A stretch of DNA of 64,000 nucleotides from Rhodoglobus sp. (GTDB lineage Bacteria > Actinomycetota > Actinomycetes > Actinomycetales > Microbacteriaceae), in contig JAODLY010000027.1 of the NCBI GenBank assembly GCA_025464445.1, forward strand, positions 1-64,000. The letters are read 5' to 3'. The notes under the pieces were generated by a model. That model was not told where the DNA came from and did no database searches. It was given only the letters and a program-made list of their open reading frames with translations. Positions within the stretch are counted from its first letter, which is position 1, and every line of letters begins with the position of its first letter. This document shows, piece after piece, positions 9,423-18,100 of the stretch. The position numbers were made by a program, and so were the translations under genes.

Positions 9423-9517
9423 CGTTGCCTGCTCAGGTTGTCACGCGGCGGTTTCATAGTAATACGCTGCTAAACGCGACCCATGTTGCGGCCCACGATC
9501 CGAGGGAACGGGAATTC

Positions 9518-11275
9518 ATGTCTGACAGCACCCTCACCGCCGAGACCCGCGAGCGCGCGCTCGAGCGCCTCGCGGCGAGCGTGAAGCCGGGTGAAGAGCT
9601 CGACCTGCTCGTCATCGGTGGCGGCGTGACGGGCGCGGGGATCGCGCTGGATGCCGCGAGCCGCGGCCTGTCCACGGCGGTTGTCGAAGCCCAGGATTGG
9701 GCGGCGGGCACCTCGAGTCGCTCGAGCAAACTCGTGCACGGCGGGCTGCGCTACCTGCAGATGCTCGACTTCAAACTCGTGCTCGAGGCGCTCAAGGAGC
9801 GCGACCTGCTGCTCACCGCGGTCGCCCCGCACCTCGTGCGTCCGCTTCCGTTCTTGTACCCCTTGCGCCACCGGGTCTGGGAGCGCGCGTTCGTCGGTGC
9901 CGGCATCCTGCTCTATGACCTGCTCGCGAGCATCCGCCGCGGGCGCCGTGCGTTGCCGTTCCACAGGCACCTCTCCCGCCGAGGCCTCGCCGCCGCGTTT
10001 CCGGACTTCGCGAAGCAGGCAGCCGTCGGAGCGATCGAGTACTGGGACGCGAATGTCGACGACGCACGCTTCGTCATGACGCTCATGCGCACAGCTGTCG
10101 GCTTCGGGGTGCACGCTGCGTCACGCACGCAGGTGGTCGAACTCACCAAGAACGCCGAAGGGGCTGTGGACGGGGCCGTGCTCGAGAATCTCGAGACCGG
10201 CACCCGCTTCGCGGCGAAGGCGCGCGTCGTGATCAGTTCGACAGGGGTGTGGACCGAAGAGTCGCAGGCGCTCGCCGACGACAACGGTGGCCTTCGGGTG
10301 CTCGCGTCGAAGGGCATCCACATCGTCGTTCCCCGCGACCGGATAAAGGGCACGCCGGGCCTCATCCTGCAGACAGCGAAGAGCGTGCTGTTCGTCATCC
10401 CGTGGTCGCGGTACTGGGTGATCGGCACCACGGACACCCCCTGGCACCAGGAGCTCATGAATCCCGTGGCCACGGCCGCGGACATCGACTATGTCATCGC
10501 CGAGGCCAACAAGGTGCTCGCGCATCCGATCGGCAGCAAAGACATCATCGGCACCTGGGCCGGCTTGCGACCCCTGCTGCAGCCGGGAACGAAGGAGGGC
10601 ACCCAGTCGGCAAAGGTCTCGCGCGAGCACACCGTCGCCTCACCCGTGCCCGGACTCGTCGCCATCGCCGGCGGCAAGTTCACCACCTACCGGGTGATGG
10701 CACGCGACGCCGTCGACTTCGCGCTGAGCGCCGAGGCTGCGAAGAACCCGTCGGTCACCGGGGGGATCCCCCTGGTCGGCGCGGCGGGCCTGGCCGCCGC
10801 GCGGCACGAACTCGCCTCGATCGTCGATGGCCTCGGCTGGGACAGCGTCGTGACCGATCACCTGCTGCACCGCTACGGCGCGAACATCCGTGACATCGCC
10901 CAGATCGCGAGGGACGATCCGGCGATGGCAGCGCCCCTTGAGCACGCCTCGGCCTACCGGCGCGCTGAGATCGTCTACGCCATGACCCACGAGGGGGCGC
11001 TGCACCTCGACGACCTCATGATGCGCCGCACGCGCATGGTCTACGAATATCCGAACGAAGCCATGGATGCCCTGCCCGAGGTCGCGGCGATCGCCCGGGC
11101 CACCCTCGGCTGGTCTGCAGAGCGCACCGCCCACGAGGTAGCCGTCTACCGGGAGCGGGCAGCGGCGGACGCGGCTGCCGCGAGGCAACCGGACGACGAG
11201 AGCGCTGCCGAGGCTCGCGAAAAGGCGCCAGACATCGTGCCGATGATCGACCTCGGGACCTCCTCAACGCCCTGA
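9518..11275 (+). CDS. glpD: glycerol-3-phosphate dehydrogenase (FAD-dependent)
   Basis: DLLVIGGGVTGAGIALDAASRGLSTAVVEAQDWAAGTSSRSSKLVHGGLRYLQMLDFKLVLEALKERDLL and a C-terminal DAO_C-like domain. Confidence 0.95.
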   Translation: MSDSTLTAETRERALERLAASVKPGEELDLLVIGGGVTGAGIALDAASRGLSTAVVEAQDWAAGTSSRSSKLVHGGLRYLQMLDFKLVLEALKERDLLLTAVAPHLVRPLPFLYPLRHRVWERAFVGAGILLYDLLASIRRGRRALPFHRHLSRRGLAAAFPDFAKQAAVGAIEYWDANVDDARFVMTLMRTAVGFGVHAASRTQVVELTKNAEGAVDGAVLENLETGTRFAAKARVVISSTGVWTEESQALADDNGGLRVLASKGIHIVVPRDRIKGTPGLILQTAKSVLFVIPWSRYWVIGTTDTPWHQELMNPVATAADIDYVIAEANKVLAHPIGSKDIIGTWAGLRPLLQPGTKEGTQSAKVSREHTVASPVPGLVAIAGGKFTTYRVMARDAVDFALSAEAAKNPSVTGGIPLVGAAGLAAARHELASIVDGLGWDSVVTDHLLHRYGANIRDIAQIARDDPAMAAPLEHASAYRRAEIVYAMTHEGALHLDDLMMRRTRMVYEYPNEAMDALPEVAAIARATLGWSAERTAHEVAVYRERAAADAAAARQPDDESAAEAREKAPDIVPMIDLGTSSTP

Positions 11276-11316
11276 GCCCGCTTCACAACAACCGCTGGAT
11301 ACCCACACGAAGGAGT

Positions 11317-13176
11317 ATGGAATCAATGAAACCCCCAATGCTGAAACGAAACGGTTTCTGGCTGGCACTGTCACTTGTGCTTGTCGTGCTGTCGTCGATA
11401 GTGGCGTCCGCAGTGCAGACGTCCGGCTACACGGTCGCGGTCAAGGACATGAGCTGGGAGACCTCATCCGGCGAATCGATGAGCGCACTGCTCTTCAAAC
11501 CGAACGGCGTGTCCGCCGACAACAAGGCCCCGGCGATCATCGTCGCCCACGGCTGGTGGAACAACAAGGAGATGCAGGACGCCAACTACGTCGAGCTCGC
11601 TCGCCGCGGTTACGTCGTGATCTCGATCGACATGTACGGCCACGGTGACTCGGACTACCTCACGAACTCGGACATCACGCTCGGCGGCACCGGCCTGTAC
11701 GACGCCGTCAAGCTGGCCGCCGACCTGCCGTACGTCGACACGAGCAAGATCGGAATCTCCGGCCACTCAAATGGTGCGCGGGCAGCGAACTTCTCCGTCG
11801 CCATCGACAACGCCGCGGACAAGCAGCTGATCGCCGCGGTATTCCTCGTGGACAACGACCCGGTGTACACGGATGCCTCGAACGACAACAAGTACTTCGA
11901 CCTGTACGGCTCCCGTGACACGGGACTGGTTGCCGACCAGTACGACGAGTTCTTCTTCCGCAGCTACAACGCGCAGGGTGTCGCCCTGACCACCCCACGT
12001 GAGTACATCGGAACGCCGAACGCGCAGTCCTTCCTGCACTACGGCGTCGACCCGTCGACAGTCTCCGATACGCGAGAGGCGGGCAAGGTGTATACCGACG
12101 GTGCCGGTGGCGCGATGCGTGTCGTCTTCACCCCCGCGCAGACGCATCCATGGGGCACCATCTCCAAAGGAACCGTCGCCGACCAGATCGACTTCTGGCA
12201 GCAGGCCTTCGGTGCGCCGAACCCGATCGACTCCGGCGCGCAGACCTGGCAGGTCAAGGAGGCATTCACGACGCTCGGCCTTATCGGGTTCGCGATCTTC
12301 CTGCTCGCTTTCGCCCGCTCGCTGCTGGGCACCCGGGCATTCGTGGCGCTCAGGCTGGAGAGCCCGCGCGCGATCACGACGAACAGCCGCAAGGGATTGG
12401 GCTGGTTCTGGGGAGCGATGGTCGTCTCGGCGCTCGTGTCGGGGATTTCCTACGTGCTCATGAGCCAGACGCCGTGGATCCAGGGAATTGCCTTCAATGT
12501 CACCCCGACGATCTTCACGCAGGGCGCGGTGTTCTTCATCGCACTGTGGGCGGCGATCAACGGCGTTGCCGCGATAGTGGTCATGACGATCTCGTACCTG
12601 CTGTTCGGTCGTAAGAACGGGCTGGACCTGCGCGAACTCGGACTGCTGCCCGGCTGGAGGAGGTTCTTCCAGGGGCTAGGGCTGGCGGCCCTGACGGTTG
12701 CCGCCGCCTACGGCATCGTGTTCTTCTTCAGCTGGCTGCTCCACACCGACTTCCGGTTCTGGGTGCTCGCTGTCAAGGACTTCGGCCCTGACAAGCTGTG
12801 GATCGCGTTGCTCTACGTGCCGTTCTTCCTCGTCTACTTCCTGGCGAACTCGGTAGCGATCAATGTGTTCAACCGCTTCACCCTGCGTGGCAAGGAATGG
12901 CTGAACACGCTCGTGCTCGCACTGGTCAACTCCCTGGCGCCGATGGTGCTCGTGATCGCGCAGTACGTGACGTTCTTCATCACGGGCGATGTCATCCCGG
13001 GGTTCGGCGGCATCTTCAGTATTTGGCTGTTCCCGGTGATCGTCATCCTGGCGGCGTCCGCAGTGCTCTCGCGCAAGCTCTACCGCGTGACCGGCAACCC
13101 CTACATCGGCGGGTTCATCAACGCGGCAGTCGTCACCCTCATCGCGGTGACGAACACGCTGACTGTCAACTATTGA
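11317..13176 (+). CDS. alpha/beta hydrolase domain fused to a multi-TM C-terminal region
   Basis: APAIIVAHGWWNNKEMQDANYVELARRGYVVISIDMYGHGDSD...GISGHSNGARAANF, then at least 6 hydrophobic segments. Confidence 0.85.
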   Translation: MESMKPPMLKRNGFWLALSLVLVVLSSIVASAVQTSGYTVAVKDMSWETSSGESMSALLFKPNGVSADNKAPAIIVAHGWWNNKEMQDANYVELARRGYVVISIDMYGHGDSDYLTNSDITLGGTGLYDAVKLAADLPYVDTSKIGISGHSNGARAANFSVAIDNAADKQLIAAVFLVDNDPVYTDASNDNKYFDLYGSRDTGLVADQYDEFFFRSYNAQGVALTTPREYIGTPNAQSFLHYGVDPSTVSDTREAGKVYTDGAGGAMRVVFTPAQTHPWGTISKGTVADQIDFWQQAFGAPNPIDSGAQTWQVKEAFTTLGLIGFAIFLLAFARSLLGTRAFVALRLESPRAITTNSRKGLGWFWGAMVVSALVSGISYVLMSQTPWIQGIAFNVTPTIFTQGAVFFIALWAAINGVAAIVVMTISYLLFGRKNGLDLRELGLLPGWRRFFQGLGLAALTVAAAYGIVFFFSWLLHTDFRFWVLAVKDFGPDKLWIALLYVPFFLVYFLANSVAINVFNRFTLRGKEWLNTLVLALVNSLAPMVLVIAQYVTFFITGDVIPGFGGIFSIWLFPVIVILAASAVLSRKLYRVTGNPYIGGFINAAVVTLIAVTNTLTVNY

Positions 13177-13198
13177 CCGCCGGATAGCTGAGCGAAGG

Positions 13199-13225
13199 AG
13201 CCCCGGTGCCGTCAGCGCCGGGGCT
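13199..13225 (+). terminator. intrinsic-terminator-like hairpin
   Basis: AGCCCCGG-tgccgtcagcg-CCGGGGCT, 23 bp after the stop of the upstream CDS; no clear U tract. Confidence 0.5.
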
Positions 13226-13266
13226 TCGGCTTGCACGCGGCGCACCGGGTGCTGGAGCATTGAGCG

Positions 13267-14079
13267 ATGACGGCATCGGAAAGTCCGAGCGCGGCCTCCT
13301 ACATCGACGGCATCGGTGCGCTCGCAAGCCCGGCCGAGGCCGAGAAATACAACCGCTACTTCAAGACCGGCGCTGGGCAGTACGCCGAAGGCGACTCCTT
13401 CGTGGGTGTGCCGATGGGCTCGGTGTTCGCCCTCGCGAAGCGGCACCTGGGCATGCCTGTCGGCGAGCTGGAAACGCTGCTCGAGAGCGGGATTCATGAG
13501 GTGCGCGCCGGCGCGCTTTCGATAATGAACGAGGAGGCGAAGCGCCGAAAGACTCCCGAGCCACGCCGCAGGGAGCTGTTCGAGCTCTACCTGCGTCGCC
13601 ACGATCGCATAAACAACTGGGACCTCGTGGATGTCGCGTGCCGCTACGTCGTGGGGGCGTACCTGTTCGACAAGCCCCGCGACATCCTCTACTCCCTTGC
13701 GGGGTCTGACAACCTGTGGGAGCGGCGTACCGCAATTGTCAGCACCTGGTACTTCATCCGCGCGGGCCAGACCGATGACGCGCTGGCGCTCTCCGGGCTG
13801 CTGATCGGGGACCGCGAGGATCTCATCCACAAGGCAACCGGCTGGATGTTGCGCTACATCGGCGACATCGACAGGCAGGTGCTCGTGTCATTCCTCGACT
13901 CCCACGCGGCGACGATGCCACGCACAGCCCTGCGCTACGCAATTGAGAAGTTCACGCCTGTCGAGCGCGCCCACTACCTGGGTGCCAGGGCGAGCGCTGG
14001 TGATACGGGAATGCGGCGACCTCGGCCAGAGTTGAACGATTCGATGCATATGCATCGAACAGAGGAGGCAGGGCAATGA
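13267..14079 (+). CDS. DNA alkylation repair protein, AlkD-like HEAT-like fold
   Basis: MGSVFALAKRHLGMPVGELETLLESGIHEVRAGALSIMNE...RHDRINNWDLVDVACRYVVGAYLFD...LWERRTAIVSTWYFIRAGQTDDAL...HKATGWMLRYIGD. Confidence 0.85.
   Translation: MTASESPSAASYIDGIGALASPAEAEKYNRYFKTGAGQYAEGDSFVGVPMGSVFALAKRHLGMPVGELETLLESGIHEVRAGALSIMNEEAKRRKTPEPRRRELFELYLRRHDRINNWDLVDVACRYVVGAYLFDKPRDILYSLAGSDNLWERRTAIVSTWYFIRAGQTDDALALSGLLIGDREDLIHKATGWMLRYIGDIDRQVLVSFLDSHAATMPRTALRYAIEKFTPVERAHYLGARASAGDTGMRRPRPELNDSMHMHRTEEAGQ
14040..14059. promoter_or_regulatory. 20-bp perfect palindrome
   Basis: TTCGATGCATATGCATCGAA, inside the 3' end of the alkD-like ORF and 16 bp before the next start codon. Confidence 0.6.
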
Positions 14080-15104
14080 CTGGCGTCGAATTCGGGCTCG
14101 ACACGTTCGGGGATGTGACGGCCGGGCTGGATGACACCCCGGTGAGCCAGGCGCAGGTGATCCGCAATCTCGTGGCAGAAGGCGTGCTCGCCGACGAACT
14201 GGGGATCGACTTCATCGGGGTCGGCGAACACCACAGGGTGGACTTCGCGGTCTCCACCCCCGAGACCGTGCTTGCGGGCATTGCGACGGTGACGAAGAAC
14301 ATCCATCTCGGGTCCGCCGTGACAGTACTCAGCTCGGATGACCCGGTGCGCGTGTACCAGCGCTTCGCGACAGTCGACGCACTCTCGAACGGCCGCGCCG
14401 AGATCATCCTCGGCCGGGGATCATTCACCGAGTCGTTCCCGCTATTCGGCTACGACCTCAGCAAGTATGAGCAACTCTTCGAGGAGAAGCTGGACCTGTT
14501 CGCGGAACTCATCAAAGAGGAGCCGGTGACCTGGCAGGGCACCCTGCGCGCGGGCCTCACCGACCAGAACGTGTATCCGCGCACCGAGGGCGGCCACCTC
14601 AAGACCTGGATCGGCGTCGGCGGCAGCCCGGAGTCCGTTGTCAGGGCAGCCAGCCACGCCATGCCGCTCGTGCTCGCGATAATCGGGGGCGACCCGGCGC
14701 GCTTCGCGCCATACGTCGACCTGTTCCACCGCGCCCTCGCGCAAATGGAGAAGCCCGACCTGCCCATCGCCGTGCACTCGCCCGGCTTCATCGCCGACAC
14801 CGACGACCTCGCCGCCGAGCAGTACTGGCCGCACCACCGCGTCATGCGCGACCGCATCGGCGCAGAGCGCGGCTGGCCGCCGTCAACCGAAGGAGAGTTC
14901 CGCAACGAGATCGAGCACGGCTCGCTCTACCTCGGCTCGCCCGAGACCGTGGCGCGCAAGCTGGCCAACACGATCAAGATCCTCGGCATCCAGCGCTTCG
15001 ACCTCAAGTACAGCGCAGGCACCCTTCCCCACGAGCTCATGATGCACTCGATCGAGCTCTACGGCTCGAAGGTGCTGCCCATGGTGAAGGACATCCTGGC
15101 CTGA
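14076..15104 (+). CDS. LLM-class flavin-dependent oxidoreductase
   Basis: VLADELGIDFIGVGEHHRVDFAVSTPETVLAGIATVTKNIHLGSAVTVLSSDDPVRVYQRFATVDALSNGRAEIILGRGSF. Confidence 0.93.
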   Translation: MTGVEFGLDTFGDVTAGLDDTPVSQAQVIRNLVAEGVLADELGIDFIGVGEHHRVDFAVSTPETVLAGIATVTKNIHLGSAVTVLSSDDPVRVYQRFATVDALSNGRAEIILGRGSFTESFPLFGYDLSKYEQLFEEKLDLFAELIKEEPVTWQGTLRAGLTDQNVYPRTEGGHLKTWIGVGGSPESVVRAASHAMPLVLAIIGGDPARFAPYVDLFHRALAQMEKPDLPIAVHSPGFIADTDDLAAEQYWPHHRVMRDRIGAERGWPPSTEGEFRNEIEHGSLYLGSPETVARKLANTIKILGIQRFDLKYSAGTLPHELMMHSIELYGSKVLPMVKDILA

Positions 15105-15150
15105 CGACGCGGAGCCGCTTCCCCGTTTTGGGGGTCCCTAGCGCAGTGCA

Positions 15151-18100
15151 GTGGCGCGTACAGTTCAGCCACCCCGCGAACCTTCGGGAAAATGCTCGAT
15201 GAGAGTTCCCATGGTCACCTCGACCAAAGCTCGTGTCCGCACCTCCACAACGCTGAAGACCACCCTGAAGGGGATGCTGGCCGCGACGGGTGCTTTCCTG
15301 CTCGAGGTGATTCTCGCATCCGTACCAATACTTCCGCTCCCCAGCGCCGTAGCTGCTCCGACGAGCGTCGACCTGGGCGCGGCGTCCGCATACTCGGTGC
15401 TGGGAGCCTCCACCGTCACCAATACCGGTGCGACGGTGGTCTCGAATGACCTGGGAGTATCGCCGGGAACTGCCATAACCGGCTTTCCCCCAGGCCTCAT
15501 CAATGGCCAGACCCATGCCGCCGACCCCAATGCCGCGGCGGCACAGGCCGCGCTCGCGACGGCATATACGGATGCCGCGGGCCGTACGCCTTCTGCTCCC
15601 GCCGTCGTCGGTGTATACGAACTCGGCGGCACGACCTTCGCGCCGGGCGTGTATGCAGGCGCAAGCTCGCTGGGTATCACCGGGACGGTGACTCTCGACG
15701 GTGGTGGCGATCCCACCGCCGTATTCGTCTTTCAAGCCGGTTCGACTCTCACCACTGCGTCGTCCAGCACCGTCCGCCTTGTGAACGGAGCCCAATCTGC
15801 AAATGTCTTCTGGCAGATCGGCAGCTCGGCAACGCTCGGCACGTACTCCACCTTCGCGGGAACGATCATGGCCCTCGCGTCGGTCACCGTGACCACGGGT
15901 GTCACGGTGTATGGCCGCGCGCTCGCGCAGACGGCTGCTGTGACTCTGGACACCGACACCTTCGTGACTGCTGCGGCGGACAACACGTCACCGTCTCTCA
16001 CCATCACCGGCGGGGCGACGGCGAGCACTACCGATTCGACGCCGACTATCTCTGGAACTTCCGACGAGCTCGGCGGCACCGTGACGGTGACGATCGAAGT
16101 CCAGGCACTGACAGCGACCGTCCAGCCGGATGGTGCCTGGTCGGTGACCGCGGCGACCCTCGCTGACGGCCCGCATACCGCTACCGCGTCGGTCTCGGAC
16201 GCGGCGGGCAATAGCGCGTCCGCCCAGCAGGTACTGACGATCGACGCCACGGCCCCGACGATCACGATCACGGGCGGGGCGACTGTCCTTACCGCCGACT
16301 CGACGCCGACCATCGTGGGAACTTCCGATGCGGTCGGCAGGACTGTGACCGTGACGATCGCGGGCCAGACACTCACCGCCGTCGTGCAATCCGGCGGTGC
16401 CTGGTCGGTCACCGCGGCGACCCTCGCTGATGGCCCGCACACCGCCGCCGCGTCGGTCTCGGACGCCGCAGGCAATGGCGCGTCCGCCCAGCAGGTGCTG
16501 ACGATCGACACGGTAGCGCCCACGGTAACGATCACGGGCGGGGCGACGGCGAGCACTGCCGACTCGACGCCAACCATCGTGGGAACGTCCGATGAGTTCG
16601 GCGCCACCGTGACCGTGACGATAGCGGGGCAGACCCTCACTGCCGTCGTGCAGCCGGACGGCAGCTGGGCTGTGACCGCGGCGACCCTTGCCGATGGCCC
16701 GCATACCGCCATCGCGTCGGTGTCTGATGCGGCGGGCAACAGTGCGTCCGCGCAGCAGGTGCTGACGATCGACGCCACGGCCCCGACGATCACGATCACC
16801 GGCGGGGCGACTGTCCTTACCGCCGACTCGACGCCGACTATCTCGGGAACGTCCGACGAGCTCGGCGCCACCGTGACGGTGACGATCGAAGGCCAGGCAC
16901 TGACAGCGACCGTCCAGCCGGATGGCAGCTGGTCGGTCACCGCGGCGACCCTTGCCGATGGCCCGCATACCGCCATCGCGTCGGTGTCTGATGCGGCGGG
17001 CAACAGTGCGTCCGCGCAGCAGGTGCTGACGATCGACGCCACGGCCCCTGCGATCACGATCACGGGCGGGGCGACTGTCCTTACCGCCGATTCGACGCCA
17101 ACCATCGTGGGAGCCTCCGATGCGGTTGGCAGGACGGTGACCGTGACGATCGCGGGCCAGACGCTCAATGCCGTCGTGCAATCTGGCGGTGCCTGGTCGG
17201 TCACCGCGGCGACCCTCGCTGACGGCCCGCACACCGCAACTGCGTCGGTGTCTGACGCCGCAGGCAATGGCGCGTCCGCCCAGCAGGTGCTGACGATCGA
17301 CGCCACGGCTCCGACGATCACGATCACGGGCGGGGCGGCGGCGAGCACTACCGATTCGACGCCGACTATCTCTGGAACTTCCGACGAGCTCGGCGGCACC
17401 GTGACGGTGACGATCGAAGGCCAGGCACTTACGGCGACAGTCCAGCCCGATGGCAGCTGGTCGGTCACCGCGGCGACCCTCGCCGATGGCCCGCACACCG
17501 CCATGGCGTCGGTGTCGGACGCGGCGGGCAATAGCGCGTCCGCCCAACAGGTGCTGACGATCGACGCCACCGCTCCTGCGATCACGATCACGGGCGGGGC
17601 GGCGGCGAGCACTGCCGATTCGACGCCAACCATCGTGGGAACTTCCGATGCGGTCGGCAGGACGGTCACCGTGACGATAGCGGGCCAGACCCTCACTGCC
17701 GTCGTGCAATCCGGCGGTGCCTGGTCGGTCACAGCGGCGACCCTCGCTGACGGCCCGCATACCGCCATCGCGTCGGTCTCGGACGCCGCAGGCAACAGCG
17801 CATCCGCCCAACAGGTGCTGACGATCGACGCCACGGCCCCTGCGATCACGATCACGGGTGGGGCGACTGTCCTTACCGCCGACTCGACGCCAACGATCTC
17901 GGGCACTTCCGATGCGTTCGCCCGGACGGTCACCGTGACGATAGCTGGCCAGACCCTCACTGCCGTCGTGCAGCCCGACGGCAGCTGGGCTGTGACCGCG
18001 GCGACCCTCGCTGACGGCCCGCATACCGCTACTGCGTCGGTCTCGGACGCGGCGGGCAACAGCGCATCCGCCCAACAGGTACTGACGATCGACGCCACGG

